Assembly (NCBI GenBank): GCA_016806645.1
Contig: JACSYO010001625.1
Location: forward strand, 92,001 to 156,000
Source of the DNA: Ophiodon elongatus
Lineage: Eukaryota > Chordata > Actinopteri > Perciformes > Hexagrammidae
Direction: 5' to 3'
Length of the DNA stretch: 64,000 nucleotides
Of this stretch, positions 10,843 to 22,804 are shown in pieces (position 1 is the stretch's first letter; every line of letters starts with the position of its first letter). Position numbers and translations under genes: made by a program. Below the pieces are notes generated by a model that saw nothing but the letters and a program-made list of their open reading frames with translations, did no database searches and was not told where the DNA came from.

Positions 10843-10899
10843 ATCAGACCTCCCTCCCCCCCAACCCTCCCTCTCCGTCTCTCTCTCATCATACCACCT

Positions 10900-12525
10900 G
10901 TGTGCTCTGAAGCAGGTGTTTCGCATGATGCCATTTGGTCTGTAATATGTGACATTATGGAAGCAGAAGGGAAAAATATGCGTGGTTTTATGATCGCCCT
11001 GACACCCCTGTTATTTTCGTATGATTAGAGGTTCGCCCACTAGAAACGGAGTGTGTGTTTTTTTGCGTTTGCGAGGATGAGGAGAGGACTCGCACACCTG
11101 CGTTACAGGTGAGTGGAGGGCAGTTTTATTTTAATTTTTTATCCTGTCGTGGAGTTGGATCTGCAACATTACAGATGCAGAGATGTCACAAGGTCAACCC
11201 GAAAACACACGCACACGCAAAACAGCCATGCCCTGTGATCATGCGTTGATCACAGGGTTTCACCGATTAAAGGCCGGCCAAAGCAGACAAGAAAAAAAAA
11301 ACGAAAGAGAGACAAGAGGACAATAATAGCTGAGAGGTCAGTAGATTTGCGGGGAGTTTTTCTTCTCTCTTTTAGAGTGAAAACCACACAAAACACTCCA
11401 GAAGGCAACTCGCATGCATGGGAATTTTAGAAATGAATTTGAGCTCAAGTGGATTGCTCACTGTCTTCTCCTCACTCGGAGACGTCACTCAGAAGTTGAA
11501 AACTGAAGGATACGGTTAGGGATGTTTTACATTTCTCTTTTTCGTCGTCGAAAACGAACAAAGAGACCCGAAACCCCACGATGAATGTATCCTCCTAACA
11601 AGTGTCAAGCGTCCTGATGCATCTCATCCCTTTTTGCTCCATTAGAGCTCCGGCTCGTCAACGAGCCGCGCCTTTGCACTGGCTGACATGTTCTTCTGTA
11701 GTTTGCTTGGACTCTATCTTACATACAACCTCCCGGTGCCAGAAATACTCACGAAAATGTCTATTAATCCACAACACTAAAATTGATGGAAAACTGATAT
11801 TATATGTCCAGGGCTTTTATTGTGAAAGGTGAGAACGCAAGGAGTGGATCCCGCGTCTGTCACGGTTGGAAGGAGTAATGAAGTTTGTTGTCTCGGTTTT
11901 GGACTGTGGATTGTTGCTGTTTCACAAAATTGAAGGTCCTTATTCTGCAAATGCATGCAGCCGCTTGGGAACCTAACGGGGCTCCATTAGCCGCTACTAG
12001 CATAGCACAGCTGAATCTCAGACTGAACTGTCTGCGGTGGAATTGCATTGTGGGTAATTCAGGTGGTGACGAAGAATGCAGGGTTTTGCATTTTAGTTTT
12101 TTGTCTTAAAAATAACTATCCATCGTGAGTCTTACAATATCATAGGAGTGCACTGCTAAATTGATAATTCTATTTCAAACAGAACAAATCTTAAAGTGAT
12201 TATTTTTGTATGCATGGCCAGACAGGTCTAATAAAAGTAGTCTAATACCACTATTTGTATATGAAGGTAGGTGAACACCTCATATACGTGATGCAAATAT
12301 TCAATGAGCCCACCGCTGCTATAAACTATATTCCTCTTTTTCATCGTAGCTCTGGTATGATTGTGAGGTTGCAGTATATTGGAAAAATTAAGTTTTCGTC
12401 CACATTTTCCTCTTTTCTCCTTACTTTCCCACTCACTTCCTGTTCCTGTACAAAGAGGACACACTCGGACGTTTCCCTCTCTTTTTGTGTTCATGCTGGG
12501 ACGGATTGCTTGTGTGTGACCGTGA
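10900..12525. other. noncoding stretch, nothing recognised
   Basis: No exon with domain support or known repeat. A near-palindromic pair GTGATCATGCGTTGATCAC sits at 11236-11254. Small open frames here look random. Confidence 0.5.
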
Positions 12526-12530
12526 AATAT

Positions 12531-12543
12531 GCGTGTGTGTGTG

Positions 12544-12590
<47 letters not shown>
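12531..12590. repeat. (GT)n microsatellite
   Basis: About 29 GT units with one C interruption. Confidence 0.95.
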
Positions 12591-12591
<1 letters not shown>

Positions 12592-13555
12592 TGCTGGCTG
12601 CCTGATTGAAAAACCTGCTGCTGTTTTTCCACACGGACACCGGAGCCGCTGTGAGCGCGGGTGGACTTGCATTTATCTGTGTGCTGACGGTTGTTTGAGA
12701 ATGAGTTTCTCATGTGTTGCCGGCATTTAAAATGATAAATCGCCCCAATTAGGGGATTCTCTTGTGAGGATCTAGTATATCCACACTTTTTACTTTTCTT
12801 TTTAATTTATTTTCAATTTTGGTAAGCTTGGAGCCACAAATATGCCCGGTTGACCGCAAGCCGTGTTCAAAAACGGCAAATTGGAGAGTAGCTTTTATTA
12901 GCCGCTATCGGCCTGAGGACGATTCAGCCTCTGGGGACAACGGTCAGTATTTCCAGGGCTCCGATGTAGCCAATGGCTATCAGGATAACGGATATCGGGG
13001 TCCAAGACTTCCTCTCATGTGCTGACAACGTGAGTCGATAAGCACTGTTCTTACTCTCCACGCGGACTGTTTACCCGCAGGCAGCCAAGGCCTGCTAAAA
13101 CGTGATTGGTCAATACTACTCCCGCTACAAACTTAAACCAATATAACAAACCTAGATTTTGCATTTAAATGCAGAAATCTTTTTATTGAGATTATACAAG
13201 TATCAACGGGACAAAGACGCAAATGAATTTCACCACTTTAAGGCGTAAGTGTGCCTTTAAAGAGAATAAAGAACGAAAACAAGGAAAAGAGGGAGAAGGA
13301 AAAAATGAAAGAAAAAAAAAAGATTGAGTAAGCCAGAAATGCGTCTTTCCTCCTGAAGATAATAGCTTCAGGTGAGTGTGTGCTGATGTGTGTGTAACTG
13401 TCATTTTTTGCGAGGATTTCAACACACGGAAGGAACTCATAACTCTGATATTTCTTCTTTTTTTTTTTTTAAATGCAGGTGTACCATCGCCAATGGAAAC
13501 CACGCCTCCCCCCCACCCCCCGCCTGGTTTTAGGAAAGGCCAGGTGTTTCAATGC
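12591..13555. other. noncoding stretch, nothing recognised
   Basis: A 68-codon plus-strand frame (12819-13025) has no domain I recognise and no convincing splice sites. Left unnamed. Confidence 0.45.
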
Positions 13556-13558
<3 letters not shown>

Positions 13559-13632
<74 letters not shown>

Positions 13633-13646
13633 ACATACACACACAC
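13559..13646. repeat. (CA)n microsatellite
   Basis: More than 40 CA units with two ATA interruptions near the right end. Frames over it are artefacts. Confidence 0.95.
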
Positions 13647-13659
13647 TGCAGGAATGCCA

Positions 13660-14065
13660 TCCGGTCCCCTCCTACTTTAAAACTACTCGATATTTTTAAT
13701 CCATTGAGAGCAAGCATGCCCTTTATCCTCTAAAGTACAACGTCCTTCTCCCTAAGTGCTTCCTCGAGCTCCTCTTTGGGGGATGAGGAGACGTTGTCAC
13801 CAGGGCGAATGGGATGTGCAAAGCCCTGCAGCGTGTCCCGGGTCTGCCCCATGGTTTCCACACCGTTGGACAGGAAAGCATCCTAATTAGATGCTCCGAC
13901 CTCCTCGACCGGAACCTCTCAACACGAAGGAGCAGCAGTTCTACTCCCACCATCAGGATGTCCAAACTCTTTTTTTGCATGGCATGGTTACATACAAAGT
14001 CAATGCAAATGTCTCCATATTAGATTATATTAATATCAGGGTGCATTCAGACAAAAGCGGTCACA
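13660..14065. other. noncoding stretch, nothing recognised
   Basis: Overlapping frames on both strands at 13723-14023 show no recognised domain. Confidence 0.45.
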
Positions 14066-14069
14066 CACA

Positions 14070-14104
14070 CATATATATATATATTTATATATATGTATAT
14101 ATAC
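14070..14104. repeat. (TA)n microsatellite
   Basis: Alternating TA directly abutting the SINE fragment on its right. Confidence 0.9.
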
Positions 14105-14107
14105 ATG

Positions 14108-14292
14108 TAAATGGTCTTGTACTTTCATAGCACTTTTCTACTCTTCCGACCACTCAAAGTGCTTTAACACTACGTGTCATCATTCACCCATTCACACCCA
14201 TTCATGCACTGATGGGAGGGGCTAACATGCAAGCTGCCACCTGCCCATCAGGACTCTAACTAACATTCATACCCATTCATACAAAAAAACAA
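14108..14292 (-). mobile_element. SINE 3' part, reverse orientation
   Basis: The reverse complement matches the 3' part of the SINE at 26770-27095. Shared blocks, read on the SINE strand, are CCTGATGGGCAGGTGGCA, CCTCCCATCAGTG, GAATGATGACACGTAGTGTT, AAAGCACTTTGAGTGGTC and AGAAAAGTGC. The tRNA-like head is missing, as expected for a truncated or rearranged copy. Confidence 0.8.
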
Positions 14293-14317
14293 ACAGCTGG
14301 CCAGTTAGGCCCCATTC

Positions 14318-14500
14318 AGTAAAGTTGAGTATTGGGCGAAGTTAAATTCGAGCATTCTCATGACGTGTCTTGTAGTTTTAGAAGAGAAACTTGAATAAAT
14401 ACAGTTGGTAGAAGGAGTTGTTTTCACAGTAATATATAACAGATGAAAGGGTAGGAATGATGACCTGTTTAACTTCCTGTATGCAAGCGGTAATAAAGGA
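14318..14500 (+). repeat. dispersed repeat family E, copy 2
   Basis: Aligns by eye with 415-605 (see there). GAGAAACTTGAATAAAT and GTTTTCACAG are conserved between the two copies. Confidence 0.6.
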
Positions 14501-14845
14501 GTGTATGTCCAAGTACATGGGATTTGTTACGCAGCGGGGTCTACCACCACAAGTACAATCTTCTGTAGGAAACAGAATGATACTTATACTTATTAATGAT
14601 ATTAAATCACTGGTACCAATGTAGTATACGGCTAGTATTTTTGGCTAGTTTCTTATAGCTCTTACTTTCAGGTACCTTTCAGAATAAAAGCCCCAACAGC
14701 AACGATTCAGTGTGCTATAGTCACAGGAAGGGAGGGGGAGGGCCGGGAATAGTAGTGTGTAATCACGCCTCTACATTTTCCTCCATCCACCGTGGCGTCC
14801 AGGCCACTCAGACTGCTATAAATACACATCAAATTAGAGACTCCC
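14501..14845. other. noncoding stretch, nothing recognised
   Basis: No feature supported. Confidence 0.45.
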
Positions 14846-14848
14846 TTT

Positions 14849-14872
14849 TGTGTGTGTGTGTGTGTGTGTGTG
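14849..14872. repeat. (GT)n microsatellite
   Basis: About 12 GT units. A second shorter GT array lies at 14927-14946. Confidence 0.9.
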
Positions 14873-14949
14873 TAGGGGAACTAACAGTCCTTGGGTTTAG
14901 AGATGGTGAACAGTCGCGTATACGCCTGTGTGTGTGTGTGTGTGTGCGT

Positions 14950-17290
14950 CGATTGCAACGTTTGCGCCTGCGGACTGACCGCTGGTCTTCTTTCTGTCCG
15001 TCATAGTTCACATCTTTCTGTTTACTGTTCGGCAGATGAGTCCAAAGAAAAGAAAGACACGCGGCATAATTTCAAAGCTGAAGAATGTTCATTCTGAAAA
15101 GCCCTCTCAACCCTTCCATTGAGGAATATAAACTCAGACTGTCCGTCAACACGTAGCGTCCTTTTTTTCCACGCCGCCACGCTCTTCACATACTTTGCGT
15201 TTGGCAGCAGGTGTGTCGAGGCGTTTAAAAGACCTCCGACCTTTTCATTTCGTGACACGGTGAACAGAGCGGAGAGGCGCTGTTTGTGTGTGTCTGTGTG
15301 TGTTTAAGCAGACGTTCGCTGAGCTGCCATTAACATTACAACCACTGGTGCTCCTCCATTAAAAGAAAACTTCACTAAAGCTCGGTTCAAAACAGCTGTC
15401 CGCTTCATTTCGTTCCTGGCTGTGTTTGTGTAGTTCGGTGTGTATTTCCTCAGCCTCTGGGTGAGTGACCATACATTACATGACATCATATCCAGATATT
15501 TCCAGTTGCTCCCGCTGAGTCTGAGAGCAAGAAATGTGTTTTGTGAGGTCACGGTGTGACCTTTGACCACCAAATTCTAATCAGTTCATCCGGTGAGTAC
15601 AAGGGGACGCTTGTCCCAAATTTAAAGAAAAGGTGTGCAAGTAGGCATAGGTTTGTTTTAAGGGGTCACCAGCTACAAAAAGGGGGCCCCGGGGCAACAA
15701 TGAGCTTCCTTGCAGCATGAACCCCCTAAATACAGGGCCACAGGATCAGGTGATAAAGCAGGACCCACTTTAAGGCCCTCATCATGTCAGGGGATATTGG
15801 GCTTAAATAGCGCTTATTGCTGAACAAAGTTAAAGTGAATGAATGATATTACCATAAACCAAATGCCTTATAAATCTAGTCAAGATGACGTACATACACT
15901 GCTGTAATGAAAAATTTATGGGAGGTGTCCTTTTAGATTTTTTTAATTCATTTTTTTTTACATGTTTAACATTATTTAACTTTTTTTTAAAGACGTAATC
16001 CCTAAACGTTTCAGTCCTGGACAATTTGGCGATGCCACTGGTCAACTGTGGTCACGACAAGTGAGGTTAAATACCACAGCAGACGCTCGTTGAGCGGCTT
16101 CACTGTCAAAAAAATCGACCCGACAATGTCTGCAACTGATCGGCCGGCAAAAAAGGGCCAAACACGATTGTCGTTGGACGTCAGCGCTAAACTCTGTGAC
16201 GAATACATTGCACTCCCAGTTGCCACTTCACAATAAAAGCCACGCTGTGTTCTGCCAGTTGTAATGCTTCAAATGTGAAGCGGCAGTAGGGAGTGTTGGG
16301 TTAGCATTAGCGGTATCTTACAGCAAAGTACAGTAAAACAGTTAGTGTAGATTACATGCGTGTATAGTTTCCTGTAACTACTAGAAATGCACAAACATTG
16401 ACTCGGTGTTAAGGGAAAAATTCCAACAAGCTATGCAAAATATGAATTTGGATTATGCCTGGTTTGAATCAAAGCGCTACAGTAGCTTTTTCCAAAAAGG
16501 AACAGATGAAACGTTGAGACTTTGACTCTCTATGCAGCTTGTTGATGCAAGGCATTCTGGGAGCCGTGAAAGTGCGCCGAACATCACAAATAGAAGCGCA
16601 GAAGGCTACAAATGCTACGTTCAATCGCTGCTACTGTTCTGCTAATGTGAGCACTAAATCCATCCATTTAAAAACACTGGGACGGATTTTACTAGCGCAG
16701 AGTGCATGTGCGTGTGCACTCTCACCATGCCTCGTGTCGCTGGCGGCAGCGGTTTTTTTTTTATGCGTCAAAAGATCAAGGAGGAGAAGCGGTGAGCATG
16801 GTGGGATACCTGGTGCGTTTACTGCTTCCTCAGAGAACAGAACCTCTTATTGGGCTGTTACTGTGTGTTTGTGTAAAGTCAGCGAGAGAGAGAGGGAGAG
16901 AGACCCTCGCAATAAATTCTCTCACCTAAATGTGAATTTAGTGCGTATTAACTTTCCTTTCTCCCTTTCATCCCCATGTTTCTTTATTTATTTACCTTTG
17001 TTTGCTGTCTTCTCATACTGTTCTTGTTCCTCTTACTGCTTCTTACTTACATGATTCTTTGCTTTGGACAGTGAACAGTACAGAGAGACAGGAGACTGGG
17101 GTCTTTTTTATGCTTTTATTATTGAATTTCTTCATCATTTTAGCAATGTTTCTATCAGTTAAGATAACTTTGTACTCACCCAACGTATCTTCATCCAATG
17201 ATGATACCCTACGAGAAGGTTTCTCCTCATTCTTCGTGCGGTACCCTACGGAATTCAGCAGCACTTGTCAATTTCCGTTCGTCACATGCG
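14950..17290. other. noncoding stretch, nothing firmly recognised
   Basis: Contains a short GT array (15284-15303) and a GA-rich tract (16881-16905). The 171-codon frame at 16539-17054 has no domain I recognise and biased low-complexity segments. No gene is called. Confidence 0.45.
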
Positions 17291-17294
17291 TATG

Positions 17295-17600
17295 GGCTTT
17301 TTTCAAAATAAAGGAAACTGAGTTAAGTTTAGGCAACAAGAAAACTACTTGGTCAGGTTTAGGAAGAGATTTGGTTAAAATAACCGCTGAAGTGCCGTAA
17401 CCGATTAACAGAAGTTAGGGTTAGGGTTAGGGTTAGCGCGACAAAAACATCAGCGCTGACTTCTCGCTTTCATGCGGGGAACGAACTGCGATCTCCTGGC
17501 TGTTTGTTGGACCCATCCACCTCAACCCCCCGCCTCTTTCAGGATTACGTGGATAACATACGGTAAAAGTTCGTGGGATATCTACGAATTATGGCACATG
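17295..17600 (+). repeat. dispersed repeat family C, copy 1
   Basis: Landmarks are AAGTTTAGGCAACAAGAAAAC, TTGGTCAGGTTTAGGAAGAG, GGTTAAAATAACCG, TCTCCTGGCTG and GTTTGTTGGACCCATCCACC. Similar word orders occur at 26560-26770 and 46040-46140, and reversed at 19140-19320. I recall this as a widespread teleost repeat. A TTAGGG tract sits inside it. Confidence 0.65.
17415..17436 (+). repeat. short interstitial telomere-like tract
   Basis: Three and a half TTAGGG units, embedded in repeat family C. Opposite orientation to the tract at 9197. Confidence 0.75.
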
Positions 17601-18135
17601 ACTTTTCGTAGGTGTGGTTAAGATAACAGAAAAAGAAGTAAGAAAGTGTAAAACACGAGCGCTCAGACCATAAAACCAACTTATTAGGAGAAGAAAACAA
17701 AAGTGAACTATACAATTATTACCCAAATTGTGCATTGTAAACATCCATCGCAGCTTACAGACCAACTTCCTGCTTTGACCTTTACAGCAGTCCTGTGCTC
17801 TCCCCTTTTCCTTAGGGGTCGTTAACATTTCAAGTGTGGCCAATTTCCCTTTAACCATAAAACAAAGCTCTTTGGATAATCTGACTGAGCTAGTCGGACT
17901 ATATGTCATAGCGGTGTCACTGTATTCTCAGGGCTTTGACATTACTTTGGTGAGTACAATTTTACTGTAGCCAACTGAAAATAATAAAATAAGTTGTAAT
18001 AAACAAAATGTATACCAATGTTAAAGCTGCACTAATCAAAATGTTTACGCTGACAAGAGATCAAAAGGTCATGTGTGATGTGAAAGGGAACGCTTGAAAT
18101 GGTAAACCCAACGAGAATAATCACCCAACCCTGTC
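17601..18135. other. noncoding stretch, nothing recognised
   Basis: The minus-strand frame of 106 codons (17589-17909) has no recognised domain. Confidence 0.45.
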
Positions 18136-18137
18136 AG

Positions 18138-18260
18138 AAGGAGGAGACCAAAACAGAGCTGCGAGGTGAGTGAATCTTTGCAATAAATACCTTCGAGAAA
18201 CATGCCGAAAAACACAACTTCTAAATTGATGTTGCTCCGTGTGCAGGAAGAGTTCTGAGT
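18138..18260 (+). repeat. dispersed repeat family D, partial copy
   Basis: GAGGAGACCAAAACAGAGCT with following GTGAGTGAAT and, further on, TGTTGCTCCGTGTGC resembles the reverse complement of 34262-34400 (AGCTCTGTTTTTGGTCCCCACC ... GCACACACAAAGCAACA). Partial and diverged. Confidence 0.45.
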
Positions 18261-18479
18261 CAGACGCAATGAGTAAAGCCTTCGTAGATGGAATCATCAT
18301 CAGCGCGAGGTTGGCTTTGTCAACTTGAACAACTTGACCAACATCAGTCCTCGCCACGAGGCCAGAGGACGGCCATCTTTGAATGCGACTCAGTAGTACC
18401 TGGGCAAACACACACACATGAAAGATCAGCAGCTACCTGGTTGCCACGCTGGCAACCCCCAAACTCCTAAATATCTTTA

Positions 18480-19135
18480 TGGAGGGGTTTTAAAATGCCC
18501 CCCCTCTGGCGGTTTCCAGTATGACATCGCGGGGGGGCCACAGGTCACCTCTTCCTCTCCTTTCTTCTCCTCTTTTCATGTCCCTCTTTCTCTGCCTCTC
18601 AGCAATTTTTAAATAGTCCTTCTTTCCATATTAGCTGCTCTGAAAGCCTATTAACAAACCCCCCCAATCCTGCACACCTTTAAACCCACTGCTGTTTTCT
18701 GTTAGCACTTAGCCACGTTAGCAGGGGGGGTTATGGATACACAGGCTCTATAGGGACGAAGAGGAGGAGCTGATTGGATAGGACCTGCACGTTTTTGAAG
18801 TTTTATGGTGGTGTTTTAAATTGGATTTCTGGGGCTTTACGTTACAAAAGTTTATAGCTGCCCCCTTCTGCTTTTTCACGATGGGGCTCTTTTTCAACCC
18901 TGCTGGATTTGTCAAGAGTTTGGGTTTGAGACGTTCTCTTCTGCTGCAATCTGACACAAAGTGTGCAAAAGTTAAAACTCTTTTACCTCAATTCAGGCTG
19001 TTCTCCTACGCTGTTCGTAGCTATACCTTCCTACTACCTAATTCGTACGTGCCTTATAATAAATTTGTTTGTAATCCTCATAATCGGAAATCCAGGACAG
19101 GTGACATCCTGAAGTCTGGGTGGATGGATGGGTCT
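18480..19135. other. noncoding stretch, nothing recognised
   Basis: The 140-codon frame at 18821-19243 runs into repeat family C and has no known domain. Confidence 0.45.
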
Positions 19136-19137
19136 AA

Positions 19138-19320
19138 AACTAACGGATTCTCACCCAGGAGACCTCCGTCCGTGTCTCGGGTGAAACCAGAAGTCATCGT
19201 TATTTGTTACTTTATTTCAATTCAAACCACGATCGTTTCCTAAACCTAAAGTAGTTTTCTTCCCCGCAGGAGCTTAGACGGGTGAGCTGATCGTTCATGT
19301 CTGCTGGACATTTGTAGGGA
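19138..19320 (-). repeat. dispersed repeat family C, reversed copy
   Basis: On the minus strand, AAACGATCGTGGTTTGAATTGAA follows CTACTTTAGGTTTAGGA, and further on are GGTTTCACCCGAGACACGG and GGTCTCCTGGGTGAGAA, matching the family C order. Confidence 0.5.
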
Positions 19321-19687
19321 ACAACTTTTCATAAGGTCTCTCATAAGAAGTTTTGATAAGATGGAATCTGTTGTATGAGGATACGTTCACTTCACATTGG
19401 TTTTAACTTTATGTGTTGGAGATGTGGTTGCCGTTCTGAAACAAAGGTGGGTCAGAGGTCGCAATCGGAGGCAGCCAACTGGACTTTCCTGAAACATTCA
19501 GAGTCTGTATGGACAGTCGAGGGACACTGAAGAATTCCCTCAGAGCCGCAATATATAGAGAGAAAGGAAGAGAGATCTCTTACTATCTACACTTCCATGA
19601 AAATCTCTCTCTCTCAGATGTGTGCTCTTTTGTTTTCTCATTATCAGCACTCCGCTTTCGATTTAACCAATACACTTAAGTTTGTGG

Positions 19688-19930
19688 CTCAGTCTTTAGG
19701 GCAGGTCGTTCTTTAACCACAAGGCTGGCTGACGAGGTTTGACTCCTGGGTCCTTCTGTCCGCAATGTCCAAGCGCCCTTGAGAGAGACACTGAACCCCG
19801 GGTTGTCTCTCTCAAGGTCTTTACTCTTCACTCTTTACAGCAGCCCACTGCTCTTAAGAGTGTATTTAGGAGGGGCCGAACGCTGAGGTCTAATTTCCTG
19901 TATGTCACAATTAAAATGAAATGTAAGTGT
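19688..19930 (+). mobile_element. degraded tRNA-derived SINE
   Basis: GTGGCTCAGTCTTTAGGGCAG resembles a tRNA A-box region, and GAGGTTTGACTCCTGG resembles a B box (GGTTCGANTCC) about 40 bp later. Downstream are GCGCCCTTGAGAGAGACACTGA and ACAGCAGCCCACTGCTC, which I recall from the body of a teleost SINE, and a tail with AATTAAAATGAA. Degenerate. Confidence 0.55.
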
Positions 19931-20259
19931 GCAGAGAAATACATGCTAGATTTTTTCAACATCTTCATGGTTTGGAGCCTTTGGCGTTCAACAAAAACGC
20001 CAATTTCCTCACGAACAAACATTAAGAAGGTTTGATTTGCAGTGGAAAGAGCTGCAAGTTTTTTTTACCATCACAAAAAGAAGCCTTGGAGCTGCTGCAG
20101 CCGCTGCTGGGCGGGAGCTCAGATATCCACCAATCACCACCAAACTGACGGGCCCTGATTGGTCCGTACCAAGGCAGGTTGCATCCTATTGGCTGTGGCG
20201 GCTATGAGACATCGGAGCTGCTGGAATCTGAGGGAGTTGATGAGATCTGCAGAGGTCCA

Positions 20260-20340
20260 ACACACACACACACACACACACACGCACGCACGCACGCACA
20301 CACACACGCACACGCACACGCACACGCACACACGCACACA
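20260..20340. repeat. (CA)n/(CGCA)n microsatellite
   Basis: CA units interspersed with CGCACGCA blocks. Frames over it are artefacts. Confidence 0.95.
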
Positions 20341-20344
20341 GCCA

Positions 20345-21535
20345 ATGGATTACTCATCACTGCCTACACTGTAACAGTTATGTGGCCTGGTTTCCTCTCT
20401 GCTGCTTTCCCTGTGTTTATCTGAAGTCTGTCCCTCTAATCTTCCCGGTTTGTTCTGTCCTATCAGAGATGTTCCTTCCGACAGAAATGGCGCGTGGTCA
20501 CAATATCACCTTTTTTGTCTGAAAGTGAAACCTCATTGTTGCAATATTAATAAAGTTCTGGTGGACCTGATCCTCTTTTATGACACTGTAATCATCTCTG
20601 ACGTGTGCTTTCCACTTTTGCAGAGCGCCTCCTCTTTGTATATTTAACTTCTCCCATCTACTCTCCCATATTGGACGCCGGTCAGTGTGTCTCTGCAGTG
20701 TGGTGTTGAGGTCTGGGTGGTGAGAGGGTGTGTGAGGTTTTAACTTCTTGAATCTCGGCCAAGTGCCTTAGCCTCCTCGCCTTGACGATACTTCAACCAA
20801 GCCGAGTGCAGATATTACAGAAGGTATCGAACGTCAGCCAAACCAAATGTAAGGCAGGAATTTCCAGAATTGATATCAATATCAAAGTTACGTCTGATGT
20901 GTCGGTTGATTTATTTGGGGGGGCATTTATGAATCAACAGGGACAGTTTATCGGGATCACTCTCGTTGGGTTTAACTTTGGTCGTTGCATAATGACTCGT
21001 GAATATTTGAGTTTATAGAGAAACGCGTGAGATTTCGAAGCAGGTTTTCAGGGGCTTCGCTAATTCTGTAAGGTGACGTACAACCACCTGTACAGCTGCT
21101 TCGATTTCATCCACACTTCTTCATCCCGCCTGCGATGCTCCGATTGGCTCAGTGGTTTTGTCCAACTGCTGTCGGTGAGCGCACCAGACCTATCTGAATT
21201 GCTGTAAAACAAAAAAAAAATAAAAATGAAGGAAGATGTGGGCAGTGATTCAAAAGTCTGGAACCAGTCTAGGTCTGTGAAACACTGCTTTTTCACCATA
21301 CAACATTGTACACATTTAGTTGCACTTTAATCTCATTGTTTTCCCTTTATTAGGCTGTTTTAACCAAAAAGCTAAATAGCACAACTATGCAGATGATCAA
21401 CGCTGTAAGTAGGCAGGTGATGGGAGGCCTCGGGTCTACAAGCCTCTACTATGTTCCCTGAGGGATCTTGAAGACTTTAGAAAACTTTTGACATAAGCTC
21501 TTAAAGAAGCATTCTGTTATTTGTTACAATTGTTC
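20345..21535. other. noncoding stretch, nothing recognised
   Basis: No exon, RNA gene or named repeat supported. Confidence 0.5.
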
Positions 21536-21539
21536 TCAT

Positions 21540-21858
21540 GACTATAACAGTGGTAAGGGATTGCTGTAGTTTTAACAGTACCTGGGATCTCAACAGCTCT
21601 ACTTTGACAGACAGAACTGTCCTGGCGGCCCCTGGTGGTCACACTGGGCGACTGCACTCATACAACCAGAACTCCCATTCACACACACAGACCCTGGATC
21701 CCCACAGCTCCTCTAAGCTGCTGCTCTACTGGCACTACTACTACTACTGGTCTTACTGGTGGACTAGTTCACCGGTGATGGAGCTGGAGGAGGCAACGCA
21801 CTGGATTACTCGGTTAACGCGAGCAATTGCTGGACATGGGAGAAAAACAGTGTCGATT
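21540..21858. other. noncoding stretch with CTACTACTACTA words
   Basis: CTG/CTA-rich stretch around 21718-21750. The plus frame 21538-21900 is not recognised. Confidence 0.4.
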
Positions 21859-21859
21859 T

Positions 21860-21896
21860 TGGGGTGTCGGGAGGGGGGGTGCGGGGGGGAGGGAGG
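21860..21896 (+). other. G-quadruplex-type tract
   Basis: Plus strand has G runs of 4, 3, 7, 7, 3 and 2 separated by short loops, fitting the G4 pattern. Confidence 0.7.
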
Positions 21897-21899
21897 CTG

Positions 21900-22800
21900 A
21901 GGGATGAGACGTGGAACAATCAGGGGGTGTGGCTTTTCAGAGGAAGGGCGGGGTTAAGGAAGCGGAAGGAGGTGTCCTGTTTCCCAGTATGGAAGGCAAG
22001 AGGGGGCAGAACGAAACACTCCACGATGCTGTTACCCTCATGTGCCAAAACACACATAAAGAACATGCAGCCTCCACACACAGATGGGCAAATACATGTT
22101 CAAGTGAATCAGATCATATCCTGATCATATGCAGAGGACACTGCTTTCACAAACTGGCTCAGGGGATGTGGCAAGAGGGGAGTCCATGGAAGAGATTTAC
22201 CTAAAACAAACACAAAAATGATCTGTGGAGTGAGTAGATCAGCAATGAAGGCAGTGCACGGATGTGTGCTGTGGAGGTGTTGAAGATGTGAAAACATGCA
22301 GTGCGAAGGCCAGCACAGGGACCGGCTGTTCTAGCTTGGAAGGCCCAGGTGAAATGGATCCAGCCGATAACCCCGTCCCATGGCATCCAACTTCAAGGGG
22401 AACTTCTGTATTCTCTCAACGAGGATCCCCAGGCGCATGTTGGCACCAGAAGTGGCGTATCTTCCCCAGCCGTCCACACCAGTTATCAAGCATTCAGACA
22501 TTGAATTAAAAGCATTACCAGCACGTTCGGTTCGGCAGAATCGAAATTCCAACAGCGGTCTCGAGTTCTACAGAATCCCGACAGGGTCACGACCGTTTCA
22601 GAGCAACAGGTGTTTCAGTTTATCCGGTAGCTGTGTTAAAGGGTGACTTTCGGCCGCAGTTGCTCGTAGTGACTTACGTAAACGGTCGGCGTAGATGATA
22701 ACCACAGGAGAGTACGTACATGTACACAGCTGAAAGCGTCTAGATATATTGATGGAAGACATCATGACATTAACACTCACTGGAGTCGCCTACTGTATTA
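21900..22800. other. noncoding stretch, no gene recognised
   Basis: Several overlapping frames on both strands (21864-22646). One minus-strand frame has a GWGR-like string but no serine-protease context. The dense alternative frames suggest an old repeat. Confidence 0.4.
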
Positions 22801-22804
22801 ATGC

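Noticed and set aside
12255..12330. Plus frame reading IFNEPTAAINY, reminiscent of the HSP70 motif INEPTAAAIAY
   Set aside because: Only about ten residues match, neighbouring residues do not fit HSP70 and there is no further homology. Treated as coincidence.
22331..22552. Minus frame with CLITGVDGWGRY, reminiscent of the serine-protease CxxTGWG motif
   Set aside because: No GDSGGP, no catalytic His or Asp segment, no splice sites, and the plus strand has equally long frames.
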